Shown: positions 1 through 9,388, counted from the first letter of the stretch. The stretch is DNA of 64,000 nucleotides from Marixanthomonas ophiurae (GCF_003413745.1 NZ_QVID01000001.1:806001-870000), one strand, 5' to 3'. Translations and numbers: made by a program. Notes: generated from the sequence alone by a model not told the origin.

Positions 1-1479
1 TTCCATTTCTAGCCCTATTACATTCCAGGTAGATTCGTGGAAAAAGCGCAACACATCTCTGTTTTGAAGCGATGTTCCCAAAACTGTTATCATCGCTCCA
101 GTACACACGTTTACATCTTCCTCTTTAAAATCTGATATATTCAGTTGGTTATCAAACGGATAATTATCTGCTGTCCCTTCAAATACGTGTGCCGAAGGAA
201 TCATAATATCGCCTTTGCCTCCTTCTAAAATACCTGCTTTGCCCATAATGGAAACCGAAGCCACATTTAAAAAATGGGAGTTATTAGTGCTGTCTTCGAA
301 AGGTTTCAACAACTCATCCATCGTTTCATAAGCTTGTTCACCAAAGGCATAGTCCATTACGATAATAACAGGTTTATCCTTTGTTTCAACTTCTTTAGCG
401 TTATATAATAACTTCGGAAATTTATCCGAATCAAATACCTGTACATCAATGTTGGCACCACTGTCATCATCTATAAAGGTCATTCCATTCTTTAAGGCTG
501 TTTTTGTTACTTTATCTCGCAATTTCCCGTTGGCTGGGTTACTTAAAGATTCAAAAAGTTGTAAAGGTTGCTTCTTTTTTGCTTCTGAAGTTAAAGCGGA
601 GTTTGCATACAAGGTATTCATAACGCTGTGCATATTCGCACTTATAATGTGCAATGGCCTTTGCAACAGGTCATTATCTTCGAGAGCTTGCTTAATTTTT
701 AAGGCCCATTTTTCTCCGTGAATATGGTGTCCCAACCGTTCCCGCAATACAGGACTGAAGGTAATAATACGTTTATTGTTATTAACCACCTCATCAAGCG
801 CCAATTTTCCTAAGTAATAGATGATATTTAAAAAGCGATGTGGGTCTTCTTTTGTGGCAAATTGTGGATATACATCATTTACTTCTTCAAAAGTTCTACC
901 CAAAAAGTTTGCGGTATGTGTTAGCGCAATTTCCTTTTCTTCTTTAGTTAATTCATCTTTTTTCTGAATAGCTTGTTCCAGTTTTTTCCAATCCCGAATC
1001 ACTTTCCCTTTTTCATCGATCATGATATGTTTCATAATCTTGTGCGATTCAACATAAAGAAAGGTAAGGTGCGTAAGTACATCGTAGATTTCTGATCGCC
1101 CTCGCGTTACTTCTATATTCATCTGCTCTTCATCAATACGGTAACAGTTTCTGCGCCTTTTTGAAGGGATAATGGTTTTAAAATGCGAGTTTTTATAGCC
1201 TTCGTCACTAGTCAAATTAATGAATCGACATTCTTCAATTCCTGTGGGAAGTCTATCTATTACGTATAACAGGCCTTGTAATTCTATTTTATCTTCGGAA
1301 ATAGAACCGTAAATTTCTGGACGGAGCGTTAACAATGATTCCCGCAACGTTTCACCAGAAACACCCATAGGCTTATAAAACCCTCGATTAAATAAGTGAC
1401 GCATTGTGATATACAATCGTTCTATAGCGCTAGTGCTTTCTTGGGCGCGAGTTCTATTATGTGGCTTCAATTTTCTCAT
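1..1479 (-). CDS. Conserved protein, DUF6909-like, with nucleoside-phosphorylase/AMP-nucleosidase-like C-terminus (3' partial)
   Basis: This frame is open for 493 codons from ATG at 1479 to the left window edge, so the C-terminal end is missing. The first ~330 residues are charged and helical and I recognise no catalytic motif there. The last ~150 visible residues look like the nucleoside phosphorylase superfamily: a segment reading IMGKAGIL, a GDIMIPSAHVFEG strand, then TGAMITVLGT and a closing GLEME. That order resembles the C-terminal domain of AMP nucleosidase, where the EME motif contacts ribose. In Bacteroidota databases such proteins are, as I recall, called DUF6909; that label is from memory. 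It lies 21 bp downstream of the GH3 gene on the same strand, so it is probably the third gene of the M23-GH3 operon. The existence of the gene is clear; the enzymatic reading is inference. Confidence 0.8.
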   Translation of the reverse strand, partial: MRKLKPHNRTRAQESTSAIERLYITMRHLFNRGFYKPMGVSGETLRESLLTLRPEIYGSISEDKIELQGLLYVIDRLPTGIEECRFINLTSDEGYKNSHFKTIIPSKRRRNCYRIDEEQMNIEVTRGRSEIYDVLTHLTFLYVESHKIMKHIMIDEKGKVIRDWKKLEQAIQKKDELTKEEKEIALTHTANFLGRTFEEVNDVYPQFATKEDPHRFLNIIYYLGKLALDEVVNNNKRIITFSPVLRERLGHHIHGEKWALKIKQALEDNDLLQRPLHIISANMHSVMNTLYANSALTSEAKKKQPLQLFESLSNPANGKLRDKVTKTALKNGMTFIDDDSGANIDVQVFDSDKFPKLLYNAKEVETKDKPVIIVMDYAFGEQAYETMDELLKPFEDSTNNSHFLNVASVSIMGKAGILEGGKGDIMIPSAHVFEGTADNYPFDNQLNISDFKEEDVNVCTGAMITVLGTSLQNRDVLRFFHESTWNVIGLEME

Positions 1480-1500
1480 TGCTGCAAATATACATTAATT

Positions 1501-2994
1501 TCAATCTTGTAAAGAAATGAGTTGTTCCGCAATTTTTCGGTCATTAGAAAGCCTTGGTAATTTATTTTGACCCCCTAGTTTTCCTTGCGATTTCATATAC
1601 TTTGTAAAGCTACTTTTCTTTAGCGTCCTAATTTGTAAAGGCTGCAATATTTTTCCTTCAATTAAATCAAGATAATAGGAGTTTTGTTGTTGCATCGCTT
1701 TATCTATGGTGTTTTCAATTTGCTGAAGTGATTCAGGCTCACTTTCAAATTCAACAAACCATTCGTGATAGGGCAACCCATCTTTCGGGTTGGTTTGTGG
1801 AGCGACTGTAAATTCTGAAATGGAAAAACCATGTTGCTGTATCGCTTCTTGCATAGCTTGCTCTACTTCTTTCCCAATCACATGTTCACCAAATGCCGAA
1901 ATAAAGTGCTTAATTCTCCCTGAAACAATTACCCGATACGGTTTTGTAGAAGTAAACTGAATGGTATCGCCCACGTTATACGCCCATAAGCCCGCGTTGG
2001 TTGAAACTATCATTACATAGTTAACACCAATTTTTACATCGCCAATAGTAAGCCGTTCGGGGTTTTCATCGAAAAAATGTTCGGCTTCAATAAATTCATA
2101 AAAAATACCTGAATCTAATAACAACAACATCCCATTAGCCTCTTGCCTATCCTGAAAGGCAAAAAACCCTTCCGACGCAGGAAAAAGCTCGATACTATCC
2201 ACTTTTCGACCAATCAACGATTCAAATTTTGCACGGTACGGCTCGTAATTAACACCACCGTAAATAAACAATTGGAAGTTTTTAAATAAATCGCCTACAT
2301 CTTTTCCTGTCTTTGTCCGTAAGCGTTCAAAATACATCTGTACCCACGACGGAATACCACTTATCACAGTCATATTTTCTGCTTTGGTTTCTTCTACAAT
2401 GGCATCGACTTTAGTTTCCCAATCGTCTATACAATTGGTTTCCCAGCTAGGCATGCGGTTTTTTTGTAGGTATTTGGGCACGTAATGCGCTACGATGCCA
2501 GAAAGTCTCCCTAATTTAATTCCGTTTTTTTCGGTCATTTCTGGGCTTCCTTGTAAAAAAATCATTTTACCATCTACAAAATCGGCGTTTCCAGTTTCGT
2601 TTATGTAGCAAAGTATAGCATTCCTAGCGGCCTCAACATGGTGTGGCATTGATTCTTTAGTTATGGGAATGTATTTTGCTCCGCTAGTAGTTCCAGAAGT
2701 TTTAGCGAAATAGAGCGGTTTTCCCGGCCATAGAATATCGTTTTCTCCTGAAACAACACGATCCACATACGGTTTTAGTTCTTCGTAATCCCGAATGGGA
2801 ACTTTTTTAGCATAATCGGCAGGGGATTGAATAGCATCAAAATTATGATCTTTTCCAAAAGCAGTATTTTTTGCTTCAGAAATAAGGGTTTTAAATACTT
2901 TTTGCTGTGCCTCAATCGGGTTTTGTGACCATTTTCTAATTTTGGAAACAACAATTTTTGCGAAAATTTTAGCTGCGAAGGATTTTATAAACAT
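1501..2994 (-). CDS. GH3 family acyl-acid amido synthetase-like protein
   Basis: This is a 497-residue GH3 (auxin-responsive promoter) family protein of the adenylate-forming ANL superfamily. Plant members activate carboxylic acids with ATP to an acyl-adenylate and transfer the acyl group to an amine, releasing AMP. The ATP-binding loop TSGTTSGAKYIP is at residues 99-110, a FPASEGFFA motif at 271-279, and the GLWAYNVGD motif at 335-343. The length fits bacterial GH3 proteins. No signal peptide is apparent, so it is probably cytoplasmic or membrane-associated. Its start lies 6 bp after the stop of the M23 peptidase gene, which implies co-transcription. The substrate of bacterial GH3 enzymes is not established and I cannot deduce it here. 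Confidence 0.9.
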   Translation of the reverse strand: MFIKSFAAKIFAKIVVSKIRKWSQNPIEAQQKVFKTLISEAKNTAFGKDHNFDAIQSPADYAKKVPIRDYEELKPYVDRVVSGENDILWPGKPLYFAKTSGTTSGAKYIPITKESMPHHVEAARNAILCYINETGNADFVDGKMIFLQGSPEMTEKNGIKLGRLSGIVAHYVPKYLQKNRMPSWETNCIDDWETKVDAIVEETKAENMTVISGIPSWVQMYFERLRTKTGKDVGDLFKNFQLFIYGGVNYEPYRAKFESLIGRKVDSIELFPASEGFFAFQDRQEANGMLLLLDSGIFYEFIEAEHFFDENPERLTIGDVKIGVNYVMIVSTNAGLWAYNVGDTIQFTSTKPYRVIVSGRIKHFISAFGEHVIGKEVEQAMQEAIQQHGFSISEFTVAPQTNPKDGLPYHEWFVEFESEPESLQQIENTIDKAMQQQNSYYLDLIEGKILQPLQIRTLKKSSFTKYMKSQGKLGGQNKLPRLSNDRKIAEQLISLQD

Positions 2995-3000
2995 AATTTG

Positions 3001-3867
3001 CTATTCAAAATCTATAAAATTTGTTGGATTGATGGGATAACCGTCACGCCATAGCTCGAAATGGAGATGCGGACCTGTAGTGAGCTCTCCTGTGCTGCCT
3101 ACCGTAGATATAACCTCACCCGCTTTTACTAATTCTCCTTGTTCTTTGGTCAAAGATGCATTGTGTTTATAAGCTGAAAGCAAATCGTTACGGTGTTTAA
3201 TGATCATTACATAGCCTGTTTCAGCAGTCCATTCGGCAAAAATCACCGTTCCGTCTGCAATAGCTTTAACTGGGGCATTTTTAACAGTAACAACATCAAC
3301 AGCGTAGTGTTTTTCGGCTGGATTGTAGGCTTGAGAAATTGTCCCTTTAACAGGAGCAAACAGTACATAGTTTATCCCAGAGTCACTCAACAACGGATTA
3401 TATTTATCTTCTTGTGACACTTTTTCACGTAAGAGTAAATCTTCTTTTGAGGCGGATAGATCTACTTCCGAAGCATCAACACTAGCGGCATTGAGAATAG
3501 AATCTTTATTAAAATGAACCGTTTTAACGTCGCCTGTGAGTACTTTTCGTATCGAGGCAAGGTATTGATTATTTATATCTAGTTCGCGCTGTATAGAGTC
3601 TGTTTTATAGGTTAAACGAGTGGCGCGTTGCTTCAGTTTGGTTGATGAGTAGCCTGGTATGTACTCCCGAAGCGGGGTAAAAGCAATCAATATAGTAGTT
3701 CCGGTAATTAAAAGTAAGGCTGAAATAACACTAAATACAAAAACATTTAACCGGTTTAACTTAAAAGAGAAGCGTTCTTCAAATGTATCCTCATTAAGCA
3801 CAACCAACCGGTATTTGTGCAGCAGCTTCTTTTTTATCTTTTTTGTTCTTTTTTCTTTTTTAGCCAT
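3001..3867 (-). CDS. M23 family metallopeptidase, membrane anchored
   Basis: This 288-residue protein has a very basic cytoplasmic N-terminus, one transmembrane segment at about residues 41-63, a coiled-coil stretch and a C-terminal LytM/M23 domain. The zinc ligands are visible as H187-x3-D191 (HYAVD) and the HLH pair at 267-269, so it should be an active peptidoglycan endopeptidase acting in the periplasm. Unlike regulatory EnvC/NlpD-type homologues, it has not lost the metal ligands. It is the first gene of a minus-strand operon followed by GH3. A TATATTTG -7 box lies just upstream, sharing the short intergenic region with the divergent tatA. Confidence 0.92.
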   Translation of the reverse strand: MAKKEKRTKKIKKKLLHKYRLVVLNEDTFEERFSFKLNRLNVFVFSVISALLLITGTTILIAFTPLREYIPGYSSTKLKQRATRLTYKTDSIQRELDINNQYLASIRKVLTGDVKTVHFNKDSILNAASVDASEVDLSASKEDLLLREKVSQEDKYNPLLSDSGINYVLFAPVKGTISQAYNPAEKHYAVDVVTVKNAPVKAIADGTVIFAEWTAETGYVMIIKHRNDLLSAYKHNASLTKEQGELVKAGEVISTVGSTGELTTGPHLHFELWRDGYPINPTNFIDFE

Positions 3868-3885
3868 GGTATTAACTTGCTAGTA

Positions 3886-3893
3886 CAAATATA
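3886..3893 (-). promoter_or_regulatory. -7 promoter box for the M23 operon
   Basis: The minus strand reads TATATTTG here, 18 nt before the M23 start codon. It matches the flavobacterial -7 consensus TAnnTTTG. No exact TTG element is seen at the right upstream distance. Confidence 0.5.
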
Positions 3894-3957
3894 AAACAAT
3901 CTTACGCCCTCCTGCACTAAACTTATACTGAAAACGTTTTATGTAAGGAATTCTTGT

Positions 3958-3965
3958 TACCTTTG
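3958..3965 (+). promoter_or_regulatory. -7 promoter box for tatA
   Basis: TACCTTTG matches TAnnTTTG and sits 16 nt before the tatA start codon. The upstream -33 TTG is not clear. Confidence 0.5.
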
Positions 3966-3981
3966 CTTTATAAAATTTTAT

Positions 3982-4176
3982 ATGATGATTGCACTCTTTT
4001 TACCCCTTGCTATAGGCCCTTGGCAAATTGTTTTAGTAGTATTGGTCGTTTTGCTATTGTTTGGCGGACGTAAAATACCAGAATTAATGCGAGGTCTGGG
4101 TAGCGGAATTAAAGAATTTAAGGACGCTTCTAAAGACGAAAATGAAGATACCAAACACGTGGAGGACAAAAAATAA
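3982..4176 (+). CDS. tatA: Twin-arginine translocase subunit TatA/TatE family
   Basis: This 64-residue protein has the TatA architecture: a short N-terminal hydrophobic helix (about residues 3-24), the [20 protein letters not shown] amphipathic helix, and an acidic/lysine tail. TatA oligomers form the pore-like component that moves folded twin-arginine substrates across the inner membrane with TatC. The gene stands alone between a divergent M23 operon and a strong terminator; no tatC is in the window. A second ATG follows immediately (Met-Met), so the start could shift by one codon. Confidence 0.92.
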   Translation: MMIALFLPLAIGPWQIVLVVLVVLLLFGGRKIPELMRGLGSGIKEFKDASKDENEDTKHVEDKK

Positions 4177-4198
4177 TCTCTCCCAGTTGTTAAAAACA

Positions 4199-4240
4199 CT
4201 AAAAACCCGCTACTTTTTGTTGAAAGTAGCGGGTTTTTAG
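4199..4240. terminator. Bidirectional intrinsic terminator
   Basis: A perfect 16-bp stem is formed by 4201-4216 and 4223-4238 with a 6-nt loop. It is GC-rich in the middle and A/T-rich at both ends, so it can end both tatA (+) and the pgk-transglycosylase-DUF4837 operon (-). Confidence 0.9.
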
Positions 4241-4259
4241 TTAATGTCTTTTACTTTAT

Positions 4260-5237
4260 TTAGTTAGTAAGCTTCGCAGACCGTAAAATAGACTCCAGCT
4301 CAAACTGTAAATCTCTTTTTTCTACGGACGGTGCGTATGTAAAGCCCTCCAAGATCAAATATCGATCGTTTTTTTCATCTTTTACAGCAAAATTTAAAAA
4401 AGGTCCACCCATAAAAGCACCTTTCACTTCCCAAGTACCTTTAGTTTCGTAAGCAAAATGTCCGTCTATTTCAGACTTAAAAAGATAAGGAGCATAGGCA
4501 TCTTCAGTAATAAAACGGCCCTCATCTTCAACCGGAAGGTAGTCACCGCCTATAGAATCACGCATTTTAATTATCTGGCTCACTGCCATGCTATCGTTTG
4601 TAATGGTGTTTAGCGGTACCTGATAAATCAATATATTGGTTGTTCCAGATTTTAAGTTTTTACGCAACCAATAAAAATCATCACTTGAATTGGCAAGGCG
4701 ATATGCAGAAGGTACCTTCAGACTAACGCCAAACTGTTCTTTAAGTGAATCGGTATCCATCATCGAAACTTTAGTGCGGCGTTGTCGCTCTTGTATTTCT
4801 GAAGCGTGGATTGCTTCAATTATTCGGTCGTGCTTTTCTTCAATTAATTTAATTAACCCTTCCTCTGAAGTAGCAGTAATAATAGCTCCTACTTGTGGTC
4901 TAGCATATTCATTTTTGGCAATTTTCACGTTGTCCTCCTTCCCCAAACTCACATGAAGAAAGATGCGGTTGGTACGCGCAAAATCGGTAAATGTTGATAC
5001 CGGCATTTGGTTCATGGTAAACAAGGGTTCATCTTGTGGTAAACCATCGGTCGGAGCGGCAAAATAAGTTCTTATTTCTTCGCCTACAGGACCGTTCCAT
5101 AAATCGTTGTCGATAACTACTTGTAGATTATTGATATTTCCAACGGAATCAGGGCGATACGAAGTGTCTTTTTTCCCTGAGTCGTTGCATGAGAATAGTA
5201 TAAAAACCGCTAGAAAAGCGATGTACATTGTTTTCAT
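4260..5237 (-). CDS. DUF4837 family lipoprotein
   Basis: This 325-residue protein begins with a lipoprotein signal peptide ending in the lipobox LFSC, so Cys16 or 17 should be lipidated. The rest matches what I know of DUF4837, a Bacteroidota-specific family of unknown role with a repeated alpha/beta layout (NLQVVIDNDLW near the start). It is the last gene of an operon with the upstream LysM transglycosylase (21-bp gap) and pgk. Its partner suggests an envelope function, but none is demonstrated. Confidence 0.85.
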   Translation of the reverse strand: MKTMYIAFLAVFILFSCNDSGKKDTSYRPDSVGNINNLQVVIDNDLWNGPVGEEIRTYFAAPTDGLPQDEPLFTMNQMPVSTFTDFARTNRIFLHVSLGKEDNVKIAKNEYARPQVGAIITATSEEGLIKLIEEKHDRIIEAIHASEIQERQRRTKVSMMDTDSLKEQFGVSLKVPSAYRLANSSDDFYWLRKNLKSGTTNILIYQVPLNTITNDSMAVSQIIKMRDSIGGDYLPVEDEGRFITEDAYAPYLFKSEIDGHFAYETKGTWEVKGAFMGGPFLNFAVKDEKNDRYLILEGFTYAPSVEKRDLQFELESILRSAKLTN

Positions 5238-5258
5238 AATAGTGTTTTTGTTGGTTTC

Positions 5259-6812
5259 TTAGCCTTTTTGAATTTTTAATTTCATCCCTGGCTTTAAGTT
5301 AGTACCACTAATATCGTTCCAATTTTTAATTTTTTCAACGGTAACTCCAGGAAATTTTTGAGATATGCTCCATAATGAATCTCCGTTTTTAACTGTGTAT
5401 AATTTTACGTTATTAGTTGAAGCGGTTGTTTTTGAAGATCCACCAACTGGTTTTCTCGGGTGTATTGTTAACCGTTGTCCCACTCGCAATCTGTTGCTTC
5501 TAAGGCTGTTCCATCGTTTTATTTGACTTACACCAACACCGTATCGTTCTGCAATTTTACCTAGATAATCCCCTTTTCGCACGCGATATCGAATGCGATC
5601 AGGGTGATCATTTACTTCGTCTAAAGGTTTTTCACGTTCGTTTAATTTTTTTTCAGCGTACGCATAAATTGCCTCTTCATGAGTTACAAACTTTCCTATT
5701 TGATCAATTGGAAGACGAAGTACATAGTTTTCATCTTTAATAACAGGGATTATACCTAGCTTATACGCAGGATTTAAATATTCTATTTCTTCCTTTGGAA
5801 TTGATGTAATTTCAGCAATTTGATCAAAGGTGATCATTTTCTTTACCTTGATGGTATCAGTAGCAATGAAGGGAACCTGAGGTCCGGAACTTTTTAAACC
5901 AAGCTCATCGGCATATTCAAAAATATACATCGTTGCCAAAAAAGCTGGCACATAACCTGCTGTTTCACGTGGAAGATAAGAGCGGATGTTCCAGTAATTT
6001 CTTTTACCTCCAGAACGACGAATAGCTTTTGCTACATTTCCAGGACCTGAATTATAAGCCGCCAACGCAAGATCCCAATCTTCTAAACTGTTGTACAAAC
6101 TGAAAAGATACTTGCTAGCTGCTTCCGTAGCCATAGTCGGATCTGAACGCTCATCAACATAGGAGTTTACGTCTAACCCAAACATTTTACCCGTACTAAA
6201 CATAAACTGCCAAAGACCTGTTGCTCCCACACGGGAAACCGCGCGAGGGTCTAAAGCAGACTCTACAATAGCAAGATACTTCATTTCCAGCGGTAAACCG
6301 TACCGGTCCAACTGTTCCTCAAACATAGGAAAGTAATAATCGCTTAAGGACATTAATTTGGATAAGCTGTTTCGGCGGTTTTTTAAATAACCGTTAATCA
6401 CACTTTCTAAGGAAATATTATATTCTACATTAAAAGGGGTACGGGCATTCAATTCGGCTAATCGCTGTTTTAAAACTTCTGTGGGAACCTCTTTATATGG
6501 AAGCGGATCATAGGTCTGGTTTTGGACCGTACCGTACATTTCTTCAAAACGGCCAGTAGAAAATAACTCCTGCAACCAAAGACTATCTACTTTTCTGGCA
6601 TTTGCCATATCTTCCAATGAAAAAACCATCGTATCTTTTACTTGAGTGGCAATGACAGTTTTGGGTAAATCTCCAGTTATTTTCTGTACGGTTATAGAAT
6701 CTACAACTTGAAGATTTTTTTTCTGAATAGAGTCAATAGCAGGTTTATCTTGAGCATTCGAAAATAATAATCCGAATACTAATATACTTGAAACAAAAAG
6801 GAGTTTTTTCAT
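5259..6812 (-). CDS. LysM-containing lytic transglycosylase (MltD-like)
   Basis: This 517-residue exported protein has a signal peptide (residues 1-20), a helical N-terminal domain, a GH23 SLT domain and C-terminal LysM repeats. The catalytic glutamate is E184 in VESALDPRAVSRVGATGLW, the conserved ES...GATGLWQFM signature. Two clear LysM repeats lie near residues 402-447 and 470-516, and a divergent LysM-like segment at about 318-370. It should cleave the MurNAc-GlcNAc bond of peptidoglycan in the periplasm. It lies downstream of pgk with a 112-bp gap and upstream of the DUF4837 lipoprotein. Confidence 0.92.
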   Translation of the reverse strand: MKKLLFVSSILVFGLLFSNAQDKPAIDSIQKKNLQVVDSITVQKITGDLPKTVIATQVKDTMVFSLEDMANARKVDSLWLQELFSTGRFEEMYGTVQNQTYDPLPYKEVPTEVLKQRLAELNARTPFNVEYNISLESVINGYLKNRRNSLSKLMSLSDYYFPMFEEQLDRYGLPLEMKYLAIVESALDPRAVSRVGATGLWQFMFSTGKMFGLDVNSYVDERSDPTMATEAASKYLFSLYNSLEDWDLALAAYNSGPGNVAKAIRRSGGKRNYWNIRSYLPRETAGYVPAFLATMYIFEYADELGLKSSGPQVPFIATDTIKVKKMITFDQIAEITSIPKEEIEYLNPAYKLGIIPVIKDENYVLRLPIDQIGKFVTHEEAIYAYAEKKLNEREKPLDEVNDHPDRIRYRVRKGDYLGKIAERYGVGVSQIKRWNSLRSNRLRVGQRLTIHPRKPVGGSSKTTASTNNVKLYTVKNGDSLWSISQKFPGVTVEKIKNWNDISGTNLKPGMKLKIQKG

Positions 6813-6924
6813 AGTCTTAATAGCCTGGGGTTAAGCTTAAAATATTATTAAAAATACACAAAAGGAAAAAATGGACAACAAATTTCAATATTTATTCCCT
6901 TGTTTTAACGGTTGTAAAAGGGTT

Positions 6925-8112
6925 TTATTCTCTAATTGCTTTAATTCCTGGAAGGGTTTTTCCTTCTAGCATTTCAAGCATAGCACCACCTCCGGTAGAT
7001 ACATAGCTTACCTTATCAGAGAAATTAAACTTTTTTACTGCAGCTACCGAATCACCTCCGCCCACAAGTGAAAAAGCACCATTTCTGGTAGCTTCGGCAA
7101 TTGCGTTACCTAGGCTAATGGTTCCTTTTGCAAACGGTTCCATTTCAAAAACACCGGCAGGACCGTTCCAAAGTATCGTTTTAGATTCTGCAATAACAGA
7201 GGCAAATAATTCATTCGTTTTTGGACCGACATCTAAGCCCATCCAGCCTTCAGGGATTGTATCGATATCGCTTACATCGGTAGTTGCCATTTCAGAAAAA
7301 CTATCAGCAATTATAGCATCGGACGGTAAATGAATGGCCACACCTTTATCTTTTGATTTTTTAAGAATTTCAAGTGCTAATTCTTGTTTGTCTTCTTCAA
7401 CCAAGGAAGCACCAACCTTTCCGCCTTGGGCTTTTACAAAGGTAAAAGCCATCCCACCACCTATAATTAGATGATCAATTTTATCTAATATGTTCTCAAT
7501 TACAGTAATTTTTGAAGAAACCTTAGCACCACCAATAATGGCAGTTACGGGAGGTTTCCCATCGGTCAACACCTTATTTACATGTTCAATTTCTGAAGCT
7601 AACAGTAAACCAAAACATTTATTTTCTGGAAAAAACTCAGCTATTACAGCAGTTGAGGCATGTGCTCGATGTGCAGTTCCAAAGGCATCGTTCACGTAAT
7701 AGTCACCTAATTTGGCTAATTTTTCAGCAAAAGCACGATCGCCTTGCTTTTCTTCATCGTAATATCGAAGATTTTCAAGCAATAAAATTTCACCGGATTT
7801 TAAATTTGCAACAGCTTGTTCTACCGTTTCTCCAATGCAATCTTCCACAAATTTTACGGTCACTCCTAGAACATTTGTAGCAGCTTCTACCACGTGGCGT
7901 AATGAAAACTCCGCTTCTTTATTTTTGGGGCGACCTAAATGCGACATTAAAATACAACTTCCTTCATCTTCCAGAACATTGATTATGGTAGGCTTAGCAG
8001 CTTCAATCCGGGTAGTATCAGTTACTTCATGATCATCGTTTAACGGGACATTGAAATCCACACGAATCAATACTCTTTTTCCTTTAAAGTTTACATCTTT
8101 TGCTGTTCTCAT
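6925..8112 (-). CDS. pgk: Phosphoglycerate kinase
   Basis: This 395-residue protein has the usual bacterial PGK length. It shows the N-terminal RVDFNVP motif (3-phosphoglycerate side), SHLGRP, the hinge/ATP region with GGAKVSSK, and the C-terminal GGGDSVAAV loop. It transfers phosphate from 1,3-bisphosphoglycerate to ADP in glycolysis and runs in reverse in gluconeogenesis. It is the first gene of the minus-strand unit leading to the lytic transglycosylase. A TATATTTG -7 box is 19 nt upstream of its ATG. Confidence 0.97.
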   Translation of the reverse strand: MRTAKDVNFKGKRVLIRVDFNVPLNDDHEVTDTTRIEAAKPTIINVLEDEGSCILMSHLGRPKNKEAEFSLRHVVEAATNVLGVTVKFVEDCIGETVEQAVANLKSGEILLLENLRYYDEEKQGDRAFAEKLAKLGDYYVNDAFGTAHRAHASTAVIAEFFPENKCFGLLLASEIEHVNKVLTDGKPPVTAIIGGAKVSSKITVIENILDKIDHLIIGGGMAFTFVKAQGGKVGASLVEEDKQELALEILKKSKDKGVAIHLPSDAIIADSFSEMATTDVSDIDTIPEGWMGLDVGPKTNELFASVIAESKTILWNGPAGVFEMEPFAKGTISLGNAIAEATRNGAFSLVGGGDSVAAVKKFNFSDKVSYVSTGGGAMLEMLEGKTLPGIKAIRE

Positions 8113-8131
8113 ACTTGAAATTTTACACTTG

Positions 8132-8139
8132 CAAATATA
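8132..8139 (-). promoter_or_regulatory. -7 promoter box for pgk
   Basis: The minus strand reads TATATTTG, an exact TAnnTTTG match 19 nt before the pgk ATG. Confidence 0.55.
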
Positions 8140-8222
8140 GTTTTTTAAACGGCAATGCTGAAACGATTACTGACACATGCTACTATGGGTATTTTACTGA
8201 AAAATTCCGAAGAAAAAATATG

Positions 8223-8230
8223 TAGTTTTG
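8223..8230 (+). promoter_or_regulatory. -7-like box abutting holB start
   Basis: TAGTTTTG matches TAnnTTTG and ends 3 nt before ATG 8234. If used, the transcript would be almost leaderless. No -33 TTG is seen, so this is tentative. Confidence 0.35.
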
Positions 8231-8233
8231 CGT

Positions 8234-9388
8234 ATGGATTTTTCAGAAATAATTGGTCAAAAGCACTTGCAATCTCACTTACTAACCACGATTGAACACG
8301 GGCGTATTCCACACGCTCAGCTCTTTATTGGCAAGGCGGGAACAGGTGTTTTACCCGCTGCCATTGCGTATGCTGGTGCTATTTTATGCACTAATTATGA
8401 AAAAGATTCTACTGCTTATAAAAAATGTTCTCAACAGGTGTCAAGGTTGGCACATCCCGATCTGCACTTTGTATATCCCGTTAACACGAACGATAAGGTG
8501 AAAAAACATCCAGTTTCCGATAATTTTAGTGAAGAATGGCGGGAGTTTATGAAGGAAAATCCGTATGGATCGCTTTTTCAATGGCTTCAAAAATTAGGAA
8601 TTGAAAAAAAGCAGGGTACTATTAAGGTTGACGAAGCAGCAGATATTATGAAAAAACTGTCCTTAAAAGCATATGAAGGCGGCCATAAAGTGATGATTAT
8701 TTGGATGGCCGAAAAAATGAACACCCAATGTGCCAATAAAATTTTAAAATTAATAGAAGAGCCACCCGAAAAAACCGTGTTGTTGTTGCTTTGTGAAGAT
8801 GAACAACAAATTATGGGAACCATACAGTCCCGGTGTCAAAAGCTTAACTTTCCATTGTTATCTGAAGAAGATATTGCTACTTTTTTAACTAATACAAAAG
8901 GACTTGACCAAAACATTGCATTGAAATTAGCGCATCGTGCCAATGGCGATGTAAACAGAGCCTTACAGCTTTCCGAAGAAGGGGGTGATGATTCAGATTT
9001 TGAACGATTATTTATTCAATGGGTACGCACAGCATTTCAAGCTAAAGGAAATAAAAAGGCTATTAACGACTTGTTAAGTTGGAGTGAAAAAATAGCCAGT
9101 TTGGGACGTGAAACACAGAAAAAATTTTTGGTTTATTGTATTGAAGTTTTTAGGCAAGCTTTACTGAAAAACTACAAAGCTGACGATTTATTATTTTTTG
9201 AAGCGGAAGATCCTAAATTCTCCCTTGAAAAATTTGCGCCTTTTGTACATCAAAACAATATTTTTGACATTACCCAAGCACTGGAAGATGCAACCTACCA
9301 TATTGAGCGAAATGGAAATGCCAAAATTATCTTTACAGATTTATCCATCTCTCTAACACGACTTATCCATAAAAAAGAGCTTGTATAA
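8234..9388 (+). CDS. holB: DNA polymerase III delta' subunit (clamp-loader AAA+ protein)
   Basis: This 384-residue clamp-loader subunit starts MDFSEIIGQKHLQSHLL. I prefer ATG 8234 over a TTG two codons upstream because that TTG lies inside a promoter-like box. The Walker A position reads GKAGTGVLP, which lacks the GK(T/S), as expected for a non-hydrolysing delta'. The sensor region IQSRCQKL with the SRC motif is present. Only two cysteines (C-x13-C) remain where many homologues have a four-cysteine zinc module. With delta and DnaX it loads the sliding clamp. It is monocistronic and divergent from pgk. Confidence 0.9.
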   Translation: MDFSEIIGQKHLQSHLLTTIEHGRIPHAQLFIGKAGTGVLPAAIAYAGAILCTNYEKDSTAYKKCSQQVSRLAHPDLHFVYPVNTNDKVKKHPVSDNFSEEWREFMKENPYGSLFQWLQKLGIEKKQGTIKVDEAADIMKKLSLKAYEGGHKVMIIWMAEKMNTQCANKILKLIEEPPEKTVLLLLCEDEQQIMGTIQSRCQKLNFPLLSEEDIATFLTNTKGLDQNIALKLAHRANGDVNRALQLSEEGGDDSDFERLFIQWVRTAFQAKGNKKAINDLLSWSEKIASLGRETQKKFLVYCIEVFRQALLKNYKADDLLFFEAEDPKFSLEKFAPFVHQNNIFDITQALEDATYHIERNGNAKIIFTDLSISLTRLIHKKELV

